Assembly: GCA_035560555.1 (NCBI GenBank)
Contig: DATMZF010000021.1
Coordinates: forward strand, 118,144 to 182,143
Reading direction: 5' to 3'
Origin: UBA11090 sp035560555
Lineage (GTDB): Bacteria; Spirochaetota; Spirochaetia; Treponematales; Rectinemataceae
DNA length: 64,000 nt
Position numbers and translations under genes: made by a program. Shown in pieces: positions 1 through 8,579 of this stretch (within the stretch, counting starts at the first letter, position 1; every line of letters starts with the position of its first letter). The notes below the pieces were generated by a model, which saw only the letters and a program-made list of their open reading frames with translations, did not search any database and was not told where the DNA came from.

Positions 1-1041
1 TGTGGGATGGAAATGGAGGACGGTGCGCCAGTCGTCGTCGGTGCCCTTGTCTGCCACCTTCTGTTCTTCATAGGCGTCGCAGAGGACCATGAGGAGCTGC
101 CTCGTGAGGCCAGCGCTCGTCTCGATAATGAAAGGGATGTAGCGCGCGTTGCCGTCGTCTTGGTCGATGTACTGGAGATCTTTACCCGAGAATTCCTGGT
201 GGCGGTTGAGGTCGAAGTTCGTCCTGTTGTGGACGCCCTCGAGCTCCTTGAAGCCCATGGGGAACTCGTATTCGATGTCGTAGGCGTCCTTGGCGTAGTG
301 GGCGAGTTCGTCCGGGCCGTGGCGGTGCCAGCGCAGCTTGTCCATGCGCACGCCGAGCTTGGCGTAGTAAGCCCAGCGCTGTTCGCGCCAGTAGTCGAAG
401 AACTTCTCGTCCTCGCCGGGCTTCACGAAATACTGCATCTCCATCTGCTCGAACTCGCAGGTGCGGAAGATGAAGTTCTTGGTGACGATCTCGTTGCGGA
501 AGGCCTTGCCGATCTGGGCGATGCCGAAGGGAATCTTCATGCGGTTGGACTGGACTATGTTCTTGTAGTTGACATAGATGCCCTGGGCCGTCTCGGGACG
601 GAGGTAGATGAGGCCGGATCCGTCGTCCACGGGGCCTATATTCGTCTTGAACATGAGGTTGAACTTGCGGGTGTCGGTGAGCTCGCCGCCGCACTCGGGG
701 CATATTTTCTTTGCCAGCTTCTCCGGGTCTATCAGGTCCGCGCGAAAACGCTGCTTGCACTTCTTGCAGTCGACGAGGGGATCGGTGAAGTTCTCGACAT
801 GGCCGGAGGCTTCCCACACGCGGGGATGCATGAGGATGGCGGCGTCGAGGCCGACGATGTCGTCGTGGAGCTGCGTCATCTCCTTCCACCAGAACCGCGC
901 GATGCGGTTCTTCAGTTCGACGCCCATGGGACCGTAGTCCCAGGCTCCGGCCTGTCCGCCGTAGATTTCCGACGACTGGAAGACGAAGCCGCGCCGCTTG
1001 GCCAGGGAGACGATCTTCTCCATGCTGATGCTGTTGTCCAT
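1..1041 (-). CDS. glyS: Glycyl-tRNA synthetase, 3' part cut off by window edge
   Basis: Class II synthetase that charges tRNA-Gly with glycine in the cytosol; this is the single-chain alpha2 type, not the split GlyQ/GlyS type. The frame starts at the ATG at 1041, with GGAG about 8 bases upstream on the minus strand, and stays open to the window edge, so 347 codons are visible. The N-terminus reads MDNSISMEKIVSLAKRRGF, then the family block QSSEIYGGQAGAWDYGPMG. A CxxC pair near residue 93 and a second near residue 113 form the usual zinc insertion. The motif-2 region RPETAQGIYVNYKN and FGIAQIGKAFRNEI follow. The C-terminal catalytic part and anticodon-binding domain are missing only because the window ends. 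Long open frames on the other strand and in another minus-strand frame here are artefacts of high GC. Confidence 0.93.
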   Translation of the reverse strand, partial: MDNSISMEKIVSLAKRRGFVFQSSEIYGGQAGAWDYGPMGVELKNRIARFWWKEMTQLHDDIVGLDAAILMHPRVWEASGHVENFTDPLVDCKKCKQRFRADLIDPEKLAKKICPECGGELTDTRKFNLMFKTNIGPVDDGSGLIYLRPETAQGIYVNYKNIVQSNRMKIPFGIAQIGKAFRNEIVTKNFIFRTCEFEQMEMQYFVKPGEDEKFFDYWREQRWAYYAKLGVRMDKLRWHRHGPDELAHYAKDAYDIEYEFPMGFKELEGVHNRTNFDLNRHQEFSGKDLQYIDQDDGNARYIPFIIETSAGLTRQLLMVLCDAYEEQKVADKGTDDDWRTVLHFHPT

Positions 1042-1476
1042 GAAATAACTCCTGTACGCCGATTCCTGGAGCTGTGCTCACGAAATCGGCGCGCGAAACG
1101 TATTTCGTTTCGCGAGCCCTGCTTTCGCACCGCCGACGGTTACGGCGGCGCGCCTTGACGGGGCTTGGTCGGCGAGCTGGCCCTAAAAGCTCCCCGATGT
1201 CCCGAAGGTGCGCCAATGGGAGAGCCGCGGGCCCGCTCATTAGCGTTGCGTGATTATAGGCTAACTCAATAGCTCGGGGCTAGCCTGTGGTCTGGCCCCA
1301 TAGCGAGCGTCTTCTTACGCGAATGCCTTGAATACCGGACACGAGAGTCCGCTTGGAGATAAGGCTTTTCGACAAAAAAGGGGGCCATCCAGTGGATGCC
1401 CCCCTTCCCCATTATCGGGAATCAGAATTCTTTCCCGCGGCGTCCGCGCCTTGGCGAGACGCGCGAATCGCCGATG
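1042..1476. other. Intergenic region upstream of glyS
   Basis: About 435 bases without a convincing gene. Seen here: a perfect 9-bp stem with a 5-base loop at 1092-1114 in the presumed glyS leader; a TATAAT hexamer on the minus strand at 1258-1253, a possible -10 box for glyS with no good -35 box; and the terminator of the downstream binding-protein gene at 1374-1404. The remainder shows nothing I can name. Confidence 0.5.
1374..1404 (-). terminator. Intrinsic terminator of the substrate-binding lipoprotein gene
   Basis: Read on the minus strand, GGGGGCATCC pairs with GGATGGCCCCC (one bulged base) around an ACT loop, followed within one base by six T residues (1379-1374). It lies about 70 bases after the stop codon at 1477. 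Confidence 0.8.
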
Positions 1477-2616
1477 TTAGGGATTCACCGTGGTCTTGTA
1501 GACCTGCTGACCGTCCTTCATCTCGATGATGACGACAGACTTCATCGGGTTGCGGAACTCGTCATAGGTGATCTGGCCGCCGACGCAGGCGAGGTTGGTC
1601 GTCTTGAGGGCGTCGCGGATAGCTTCGTTCTTCGTCGAACCGGCGCGCTTGATGGCGTCGAGCATGATGTTCATGCCGTCGTAGGCGAGAACGGCGAGGG
1701 CGTCGGGCGCCGCGCCGTACTTGGCGCTGTATTTCTGGACGATGGCCTGGACTTCGGGACGGGTGTCGTCCTTGGAATAATGATTGGTGAAGTAACCGCC
1801 ATTGACGGCGTCGCCGCCGATCTTCACGAGCTCGGAGGAATCCCATCCGTCGACGCCCAGGAGGGTGCCTTTAAAGCCGAGTTCGCGGGCCTGCTTGGCG
1901 ATGAGGCCTACATCGCTGTAGTAGGCGGGGATATAGAGGCATTCGGGATTCGTCTGGACGATCTTGGTCAGCTGCGCCTTGAAGTCGGTTACGCCGGAAG
2001 CGTAGCCTTCGCTCGCCACGATCGCTCCGCCCAGCGCCGTGAAGGACTGGGTGAAGGTTTCGGCGAGACCTTTCGAATAGTCATTGCCGAGGTCGAAAAT
2101 GATGCCGACGTTCTTGATGCCGAGATCTTCGCTGGCGAACTTCGCGCCTACCTTGCCCTGGAAGGGATCGATGAAGCAGCTGCGGTAGATGTAGTCCCCG
2201 ATGAGGGTGACTTTCTCGTTGGTCGCCGTGGGCGTGAGCATCGGAATCTTGGCGGCCTGCGCTATAGGCGCGCCCGCTACGGCGACTCTCGACGTGATGC
2301 CGCCGACGATGGCGACCACTTTATCCTGCTCGATCACCTTCGTGAACACGGAGGCGCCTTCCGCGGGATCGCCCTTGTCATCCTCGACGACGAGCTTGAC
2401 CTGCTTTCCCAGCACTCCGCCAGCCGCGTTCCACTCTTCAACCGCGAGTTCCATGCCGTTCTTGGTGGACTGACCATAGGTCGCGGCCTCACCGGTGAGC
2501 GGGTTGATGGAAGCGATTTTGATCTCTTTTGCTTTCTGACCACCGCAGGATATCATCGCGAAAGCGGCCAAAACCGCCATCGCCGATACCATCACCTTCG
2601 TAAAACGCGTTCTCAT
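1477..2616 (-). CDS. Branched-chain amino acid-type ABC transporter substrate-binding lipoprotein (LivJ family)
   Basis: Extracytoplasmic solute-binding protein of the Peripla_BP_6/LivJ fold, anchored as a lipoprotein and delivering an amino acid or similar solute to an ABC importer. The 379-residue product has a lipoprotein signal (KVMVSAMAVLAAFAMISCGG) with the lipidated Cys at about residue 24, then KIASINPLTGEAATYGQSTK and GMELAVEEWNAAGGVLG, the typical family start. Length is normal. The start at 2616 has GGAGGA at proper spacing. No LivH/M/G/F genes are near: a terminator follows and glnS lies upstream, so this is an orphan binding protein here. The true ligand cannot be read from sequence; amino acids, amides and aromatic acids are all used in this family. 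Confidence 0.88.
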   Translation of the reverse strand: MRTRFTKVMVSAMAVLAAFAMISCGGQKAKEIKIASINPLTGEAATYGQSTKNGMELAVEEWNAAGGVLGKQVKLVVEDDKGDPAEGASVFTKVIEQDKVVAIVGGITSRVAVAGAPIAQAAKIPMLTPTATNEKVTLIGDYIYRSCFIDPFQGKVGAKFASEDLGIKNVGIIFDLGNDYSKGLAETFTQSFTALGGAIVASEGYASGVTDFKAQLTKIVQTNPECLYIPAYYSDVGLIAKQARELGFKGTLLGVDGWDSSELVKIGGDAVNGGYFTNHYSKDDTRPEVQAIVQKYSAKYGAAPDALAVLAYDGMNIMLDAIKRAGSTKNEAIRDALKTTNLACVGGQITYDEFRNPMKSVVIIEMKDGQQVYKTTVNP

Positions 2617-2705
2617 GCTTCCTCCTGAAACAGAATACCCTTGTCTCGCCGCCCGCAGAAAAAGCGGACGGATTATTTATATGGGGTCGGGCTGCCTTAC
2701 GGCGC

Positions 2706-4427
2706 TCAACTTCCCTTTTTCTCGATTTTTGCCCAGCTGTCCCTGAGCGTGACGGTCCTATTGAAAAGGGGTTCCCCTGGTTTCGAATCGGTATCGGCGC
2801 AGAAATACCCGAGCCGCTCGAACTGCACGGTCCGCCCGGGCTGGATTCCCGCCAGAGCGGGCTCGCCGAAGGCTCCTGACACGGTTTCGAGAGAGTTCGG
2901 GGATAGATTGTCCAGGAAGGATCCTCCCGCGGGCAAATCCATGGGTCTTTCGGCGACGAAAAGATTGTCGTAGAGCCTCGCTTCGAGGGGAACGGCGCCG
3001 TCGGCGGAAACCCAATGAATCGTTCCCTTTACCTTGCGGTTGTCGGGAGCGTCTCCGCCCTTTGTGGCCGGATCGTAGCTGCAGCGCACGCGTACGACAT
3101 CGCCCGTGGCCTGGTCCTTGTCGAATCCGGTACAGGTCACGATGTAGCCGTAGCGGAGGCGCACTTGGTTGCCAGGAAAGAGCCTGAAATATTTGGGAGG
3201 CGGAATTTCCTTGAAATCGTCTTTTTCGATATAGAGTTTGCCCGAGAACGGGAGCGTTCTTTTGCCCGCTTCGGGGTCTTCGGGATTGTTCACCGCTTCG
3301 AGCATCTCGATTTTACCTTCGGGCCAGTTGTCGATCACCAGTTCCAGGGGACGTAGGACCGCCATGAAGCGCGGCGCCTTTTTGTTGAGATCTTCGCGCA
3401 CGCAATGCTCCAGGAGCTGTATATCCACCATGGAGTCGGTCTTGGCTATGCCGATGCGGCCGAGAAAATCCCTGATGGCTTCCGGGGTATAGCCTCGGCG
3501 GCGCAATCCCGCTATGGTCGGCATTCTCGGATCGTCCCATCCGGATACTCTCTTCTCGCGGACGAGCTGGATGAGGAGGCGCTTGGAGAGAACGGTGTGG
3601 GTGATGTTGAGACGCGCGAATTCTATCTGGCGGGAAGGAAATACGCCGCAATTGCTGACGAACCAATCGTAGAGCGGCCTGTGTATCTCGTATTCCAGGG
3701 AACAGAGCGAATGGGTGACACCCTCGATGGCATCGGAGAGCGGGTGCTGGAAGTCGTACATCGGATAGATGCACCATTTCGTTCCCGTCCGATAGTGCGG
3801 TTCGCGCCGTATCCTGTACATCGGGGGATCGCGCATGAGGAGATTGGGATGAGCCATGTCTATTTTGGCTCTCAGGGTTTTCGCCCCGTCGGCGAACTCC
3901 CCGGCTCTCATCCTCGCGAAGAGATCGAGATTCTCCTCCACCGATCTATCCCTGAAAGGACTATTCTTCCCGGGAGGCGTATAGGTGATATTGTTCTTGT
4001 CGGGGACGTTCGTTCCCCTGTATTCCTTGATCTGTTCCGCGTCGAGGTCATCGACGTAGGCCAAGCCCTTGCGGATGAGGAGACAGGCTAGATCGTAGAG
4101 TTTTTCGTAGTAGTCCGAAGCGAAGAAAAGACGGTCTCCCCAATCGTAGCCGAGCCAGCTCACGTCTCGCTTGATGGCTTCGACATAGGAGAGGTCTTCT
4201 TTTTCGGGGTTGGTGTCGTCAAAGCGGAGATTGCATTTCCCGCCGAAACTCTGGGCGGTGCCGAAATCCACATAGATGGCTTTCGCGTGGCCGATGTGCA
4301 GCCAGCCATTGGGTTCGGGGGGGAATCGTGTATGGACTTCCCTGGTCTTTCCGTCGGCGATGTCTTTGGCCACCGCCTCATGGATGAAATCGGCGAAACC
4401 TTCTTCTTTTTTATCCTCGTCGCTCAT
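2706..4427 (-). CDS. glnS: Glutaminyl-tRNA synthetase
   Basis: Class I synthetase that directly attaches glutamine to tRNA-Gln, making the GatCAB transamidation route unnecessary for this tRNA. The 573-residue product has the HIGH motif (PEPNGWLHIGHAKAI, residues about 38-52), the GlnRS-specific YDWGDRLFFASDYYEKLYD segment, and the KMSKS equivalent VLSKRLL near residue 280, followed by a C-terminal beta-barrel anticodon-binding domain. Length matches bacterial GlnRS (about 550). The start at 4427 is preceded by GGAGTCCTT. It lies 89 bases upstream of the binding-lipoprotein gene and 124 bases downstream of the DUF1846 gene. Confidence 0.94.
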   Translation of the reverse strand: MSDEDKKEEGFADFIHEAVAKDIADGKTREVHTRFPPEPNGWLHIGHAKAIYVDFGTAQSFGGKCNLRFDDTNPEKEDLSYVEAIKRDVSWLGYDWGDRLFFASDYYEKLYDLACLLIRKGLAYVDDLDAEQIKEYRGTNVPDKNNITYTPPGKNSPFRDRSVEENLDLFARMRAGEFADGAKTLRAKIDMAHPNLLMRDPPMYRIRREPHYRTGTKWCIYPMYDFQHPLSDAIEGVTHSLCSLEYEIHRPLYDWFVSNCGVFPSRQIEFARLNITHTVLSKRLLIQLVREKRVSGWDDPRMPTIAGLRRRGYTPEAIRDFLGRIGIAKTDSMVDIQLLEHCVREDLNKKAPRFMAVLRPLELVIDNWPEGKIEMLEAVNNPEDPEAGKRTLPFSGKLYIEKDDFKEIPPPKYFRLFPGNQVRLRYGYIVTCTGFDKDQATGDVVRVRCSYDPATKGGDAPDNRKVKGTIHWVSADGAVPLEARLYDNLFVAERPMDLPAGGSFLDNLSPNSLETVSGAFGEPALAGIQPGRTVQFERLGYFCADTDSKPGEPLFNRTVTLRDSWAKIEKKGS

Positions 4428-4551
4428 AAGGACTCCTTGCCGCGCTTCAGGGGCGCGGTGGCGTTACTATGCCGCGCAACGAGGCGGACGGTCAAGGCGG
4501 AGGAGCGGGGATTGGTCGCTAAACCTTCACTTTAGAGACTGAATTGCCACT

Positions 4552-6063
4552 TCAGGAATGAAAAAGATTGTTGCCCGCGAAAAACGGATCGCTCGTAGCG
4601 TTCAAACCCAATCGGCGCAAGCCTACTTCGTCTCCCGTGGCCGGTATGTGCGTAAGGTGCAGCTCGCAGCCGGACAGGGCCTTGAGGGCTTCCATGGCAG
4701 CCTGGGCCGAAGGGTTCATGGCCGCGCTGACGGAGAGGGCGATAAGGGCCTCGTCCAGGCTCAGGGATACCGATTTTCGCCCCAGAACATCCCGCTTCAG
4801 GCTCGCGATGCTCGCCGTGACGACAGGCGGGAGCAGGTGTATCTTGGAGGGAATTCCGGCCAGGTGCTTCGCGGCGTTGAGAACGACGGCGCTGGACGCG
4901 TGGAGGAAGGGCGAGTTCTTTCCGGTGACGATGGAGCCGTCGGGGAGTCCCAAGGCGGCTCCGACGCATATGCCCTGATTCCCCTTCCCTTCTTTCAGGG
5001 CTTTCTCGGCGGCCGCCCTGGCCTGAGCCACGACCTTCCTATCCTCCGGCTTAATGCCCAGCTCATCCATGATGGCCTGAACGCGAAGGAAAAGGGGCTT
5101 TTCGGAGATTCCCAGGGCGTACTCGCAGCTGTGCCGGAAATAGCGTCGTATTATTTCCTGGCATGCCGCCTCCCTCACCGCCTGATCGTCGACGATTCCC
5201 GAAGCGATGCGGTTCACGCCCATCTCCGTCGGGGAGCGGTATCCCGCGGTCCCGTCCGAAACCTTGTCGAGGATATGGCGGAGCACGGGGAAGACTTCCA
5301 CGTCGCGGTTGTAGTTGATGGAGGTTTCGCCGGTGGCTTCCAGATGGAAGGGATCGACGCAGTTGAAATCCCCGAGATCCACCGTGGCTGCCTCGTAGGC
5401 GATGTTGAGGGGGTGCTTCAGCGGCATGTTCCATACGGGGAAGGTCTCGAACTTGGCGTAGCTCGCCTTCCTGCCATCGACATGGTCTTTGTAGACGAGG
5501 GACAGGGCCGTGGCGAGCTTGCCCGATCCCGGCCCCGGCCCCGTGACGACGACGATGGGTTTGGTGGTCGGAATATAGTCGTTGGCGCCGTAGCCTTCCG
5601 GGCTCACGATGCATTCGACATCGTTGGGATAGCCTTTCGTCGGCTTATGCTTGAATACCTTCACGCCCCTGCGTTCCAGAAGGGAACCGAACTGTTCGGC
5701 GGCGGGCTGGCCTTCGAAGCGGGTTATCACGACGGCCGCGACCGATACGCCCCAATCCGCCAGCTGGTCGAGAATCTGCAGCGCGCTCGCGTCGTAGGTG
5801 ATGCCGAAATCGCCGCGCATCCGCTTTCTCTCTATATCGCCGGCGTAGATGCACAGGATGACTTCGGCCTTGTCCTTGAGCATGGAAAGAAGCTTGATCT
5901 TCACATTGGGGTCGTAGCCGGGAAGAACCCTGGCCGCGTGCCAGTCCCAGAGGAGTTTCCCCCCAAATTCCAGGTAAAGTTTTTCGGTTCCAACCGCCCT
6001 GGCGCTTATGAATGCCGCCTGCTCCGCGAGATATTTTTCATTGTCGAATGCTTGAACATGCAC
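4552..6063 (-). CDS. DUF1846 / UPF0371 family protein
   Basis: Conserved protein family of uncertain function, suspected to bind a nucleotide. About 503 residues from the proposed GTG start. Recognisable family features are FDNEKYLAEQAAFISARA at the N-terminus, the GFGxTYDASAL-like segment (GDFGITYDASALQILDQLA), CIVSPEGYGANDYIPT, and the glycine-rich VVVTGPGPGSGKLATALSLV near residue 180, which looks like a phosphate-binding loop. A longer frame begins at 6087 but would overlap the end of gltX. The GTG at 6063 follows the gltX stop (6068) by four bases and has AGAAGG eight bases upstream, which suggests translational coupling to gltX. Family identification is firm; function is not. Confidence 0.85.
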   Translation of the reverse strand: MHVQAFDNEKYLAEQAAFISARAVGTEKLYLEFGGKLLWDWHAARVLPGYDPNVKIKLLSMLKDKAEVILCIYAGDIERKRMRGDFGITYDASALQILDQLADWGVSVAAVVITRFEGQPAAEQFGSLLERRGVKVFKHKPTKGYPNDVECIVSPEGYGANDYIPTTKPIVVVTGPGPGSGKLATALSLVYKDHVDGRKASYAKFETFPVWNMPLKHPLNIAYEAATVDLGDFNCVDPFHLEATGETSINYNRDVEVFPVLRHILDKVSDGTAGYRSPTEMGVNRIASGIVDDQAVREAACQEIIRRYFRHSCEYALGISEKPLFLRVQAIMDELGIKPEDRKVVAQARAAAEKALKEGKGNQGICVGAALGLPDGSIVTGKNSPFLHASSAVVLNAAKHLAGIPSKIHLLPPVVTASIASLKRDVLGRKSVSLSLDEALIALSVSAAMNPSAQAAMEALKALSGCELHLTHIPATGDEVGLRRLGLNATSDPFFAGNNLFHS

Positions 6064-6067
6064 GATT

Positions 6068-7558
6068 TCAGACCTTCTGTGCGCCAAGATAGGCGATTGC
6101 CGCTTCTATTCGCGCGGCGGATTCCTCCGCTCCGAGGAGCTGGATGGATTCGAAAAGGGGTGGACTCACCCTGGATCCGGTGATCGCCACGCGGAGCGGC
6201 ATGAGCATATTCCCGAGCTTGGCGTTGATTTCGACCGACCGGGCCTTGAAGCGCTCTTCGGCGGCGGGGATGTCGCCGAAATCGACGCCGCGGACGAGGG
6301 CCAGATTCTCTTGAAGCATGGCCACTGCCGCGCCTACATCGAGTTTTTTGGGAATGAATTCCTCGACGGCGGGCAAGGCCGGTCTGCCGTACAGGTAGGC
6401 CATCATGGCCGGCGCTTCCGAGAGGAGCTTGAGCCTCTCCTTCACGAGCGGCATGGCCTTCACCTCGAAGGCCTCCGCTTTCTCGTCCTCGGCGGCGCTG
6501 AGCCCGGCCTTGCGGAACCCGGCTTCGACGAGGAATGGCCTTATGGCGGCGGCCAGTTCGGCGTCGGTCTTCATCCTGATATACTGTCCGTTGAACCACT
6601 CGAGCTTCTGGTAATCGAAGATGGCGGGAGCCTTGTTCAGCTTCTCCAGCTTGAAAAGCCTCTCCATGTCGCCGAGGCTGAAGAGGTCGCGCCCTTCCTC
6701 GAAGGAGCAGCCCAAGTGGGCGATGTAATTGATCAGCGCCTCGGGGAGGTAGCCGGCCTTCCTGAACTCGTTGACGGCGGTGGCTCCATGGCGCTTCGAA
6801 AGCTTGTGGCCGTCTTGGCCGAGCACCATGGGAAGGTGGCAGAGCTCGGGCATCTCCCAGCCGAAGGCGTCGTACATGATCCTGTGCAGCGGAGCGGAAG
6901 GAATCCACTCCTGGGCCCTCATCACCTGGGTAATATTCATCAAATGATCGTCCACCACGTTGGCGAGATGATAGGTTGGGAAGCCGTCGGACTTGAGAAG
7001 GACCGGATCGGGGCTGATGTCCTCGTTTTTCCACTCGATGGAGCCCAGGAGCCTGTCATGGAAGACGGTGGTCCCTTCCATGGGTATCTTGAGGCGAATC
7101 ACGTAATTCTTGCCTTCGGAGAGATTTTTTTCGACCTCGGCTTTATCGAGGTTCCTGCAGTGCCTGTCGTAGCCCTGGTCTCCCGTCTTGGCCTGCGCTT
7201 GATCTTCCCTGAGCTTGCTAAGCCTCTCCTCGTCGCAGAAGCAATAATATGCCTTGTCCATGGCGACGAGCTTTTCGGCATACTCCCTGTAGAGGGGGAA
7301 GCGCTCCGACTGAACGTAGGGACCCGCGGGGCCGCCGACATCAGGGCCCTCGTCCCAGTAGAATCCAAGCCATTTGAAGGTATCGTAAAGGTTCCTAACG
7401 TATTCGTCCGAATAGCGAGTTCTGTCCGTATCCTCGAGCCTGAGGATAAAGGTTCCGCCGCTCGAACGGGCGAAAAGATAGTTGATCAGGGCCGTGCGAA
7501 CTCCGCCAATATGCTGGTTTCCCGTGGGGGAAGGCGCATACCTCACTCTTGTGCTCAT
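6068..7558 (-). CDS. gltX: Glutamyl-tRNA synthetase
   Basis: Class I synthetase charging tRNA-Glu; the matching tRNA-Glu(TTC) gene is also in this window at 43403-43474. The 496-residue protein shows the HIGH-type motif in YAPSPTGNQHIGGVRTAL (residues 7-24), DTDRTRYSDEYV, the central RAQEWIPSAPLHRIMYDAF block and the KMSKS equivalent KLSKRHGA near residue 255, followed by the helical anticodon-binding domain. Length is typical. The DUF1846 gene follows almost without a gap, so the two probably share a transcript. Since glnS is also present, discriminating GltX activity is expected. Confidence 0.95.
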   Translation of the reverse strand: MSTRVRYAPSPTGNQHIGGVRTALINYLFARSSGGTFILRLEDTDRTRYSDEYVRNLYDTFKWLGFYWDEGPDVGGPAGPYVQSERFPLYREYAEKLVAMDKAYYCFCDEERLSKLREDQAQAKTGDQGYDRHCRNLDKAEVEKNLSEGKNYVIRLKIPMEGTTVFHDRLLGSIEWKNEDISPDPVLLKSDGFPTYHLANVVDDHLMNITQVMRAQEWIPSAPLHRIMYDAFGWEMPELCHLPMVLGQDGHKLSKRHGATAVNEFRKAGYLPEALINYIAHLGCSFEEGRDLFSLGDMERLFKLEKLNKAPAIFDYQKLEWFNGQYIRMKTDAELAAAIRPFLVEAGFRKAGLSAAEDEKAEAFEVKAMPLVKERLKLLSEAPAMMAYLYGRPALPAVEEFIPKKLDVGAAVAMLQENLALVRGVDFGDIPAAEERFKARSVEINAKLGNMLMPLRVAITGSRVSPPLFESIQLLGAEESAARIEAAIAYLGAQKV

Positions 7559-7642
7559 CGGCAGCTCCTTGTCTTTAAACGACTCGCGAGTATAGCTCCC
7601 GTCCTTTCAAGGGTCAAGGAAGGGTCGAGAAGAAAACCGCTT

Positions 7643-8020
7643 TCAAGCCTGAAAACCGGCGGCCAGCCGCAGAAAAGCATAGATCGCGGCGAGGGGGAGC
7701 AAGCTGAATATAGACAGGGCAAACCAGGCGAGGAGCCTGAGGATTTTTACTTGCAAAAGTCCAAAAAGGCCGTACATAATGTCCAGGCAGAATCTTGCCA
7801 CCGTCGACACGAAAAACCCGAGGGCTCCGCCGTAGAGACATTCGAAAACGACGCGGCTGACGGCTTCGTCGAGCTTCAACGCCTTCGTGGAAGCGAGAAG
7901 CGCGAGGCAGAGCGTCATGAAGGCCGCAGAAGCGATAGTCGTCCACGCGAAGACGCGGCGGATGACCATGATTCGAGCCCCGACCTTGTCATCGTTCGTC
8001 AATGTTCCAGATAGCTCCAT
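7643..8020 (-). CDS. Small membrane protein, unknown function
   Basis: A 125-residue product if translation starts at the ATG at 8020. An upstream ATG at 8092 in the same frame would overlap the start of the divergent HIT gene (8067), so the shorter form is preferred. Three hydrophobic segments are visible: around RRVFAWTTIASAAFMTLCLA, YGGALGFFVSTVARFCLDIM and LLAWFALSIFSLLPLAAIYA. I recognise no family. It lies between gltX (minus) and the HIT gene (plus). The codon pattern and absence of stops in a minus-strand frame with three clean transmembrane helices support it being real, but its role is unknown. Confidence 0.6.
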   Translation of the reverse strand: MELSGTLTNDDKVGARIMVIRRVFAWTTIASAAFMTLCLALLASTKALKLDEAVSRVVFECLYGGALGFFVSTVARFCLDIMYGLFGLLQVKILRLLAWFALSIFSLLPLAAIYAFLRLAAGFQA

Positions 8021-8066
8021 GCCCGCAAGGGTACCATATGGCGCGAAAAATTTGTAGGAGGGGTCG

Positions 8067-8579
8067 ATGGAATACTTCTTCAATTTCAACAAGATGGGCT
8101 ACCTCAAGGGGAAGAAGCGGCATGGATGCACTCTTTGCCAGATCCGCGACGGATCGGAGGAGGTCGAGCGCCTTATTGTATACGAAAACGCACATCTTAT
8201 AGTGTCCATAAACCTCTATCCTTACAACCCCGGACATCTCATCATCTTTCCGAAACGCCATCTCACCGACATTCGGGACATGAATGAGGAAGAAAAAATA
8301 GAAATGGACAAGATCGTCGATCGTTGCCTGGACATTCTGGATGAGGTGTACGGTCCGGCAGGATACAATATCGGCTACAATCTGGGATTGGCGGCCGGCG
8401 GCAGCATCGAACATCTGCATCTGCACATTATTCCACGATATAAAAATGAGATAGGCATCGCCGAGCTGATAGGCGGGAAGAAAGTCCTCGTCCAGAATCC
8501 TCTCGAAAGCTACGGCCTACTCAAGGCCGCGTTTGCAGCCGCCGGGGAGGATGATGAGAAGGGAGGAGGTTCCCGCTGA
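8067..8579 (+). CDS. HIT-family nucleotide hydrolase or phosphorylase
   Basis: A histidine-triad protein of 170 residues, acting on dinucleoside polyphosphates or AMP-linked substrates in the cytosol. The triad reads EHLHLHIIPRY near residue 118, and the upstream NPGHLIIFPKRH and CTLCQIRDG (possible zinc Cys pair) match the Ap4A phosphorylase/FHIT-like branch. AGGAGG lies seven bases before the ATG, so the start is secure. The 3' end overlaps the convergent thiamine pyrophosphokinase gene by 63 bases, and the last residues (GEDDEKGGGSR) are low-complexity tail. The exact substrate is not readable from sequence. Confidence 0.9.
   Translation: MEYFFNFNKMGYLKGKKRHGCTLCQIRDGSEEVERLIVYENAHLIVSINLYPYNPGHLIIFPKRHLTDIRDMNEEEKIEMDKIVDRCLDILDEVYGPAGYNIGYNLGLAAGGSIEHLHLHIIPRYKNEIGIAELIGGKKVLVQNPLESYGLLKAAFAAAGEDDEKGGGSR

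Noticed and set aside
7..1158. Long plus-strand open frame opposite glyS
   Set aside because: It is the antisense of the glycyl-tRNA synthetase frame, which has full family motifs; codons rich in third-position GC leave antisense frames open.
1396..2628. Plus-strand frame of 410 codons opposite the binding lipoprotein
   Set aside because: No ribosome-binding site or family resemblance; the minus-strand frame has a lipobox and a LivJ fold.
4558..6183. Plus-strand frame of 541 codons opposite the DUF1846 gene
   Set aside because: Low-complexity, Arg/Gly/Asp-rich antisense translation; the minus-strand protein matches a known family along its length.
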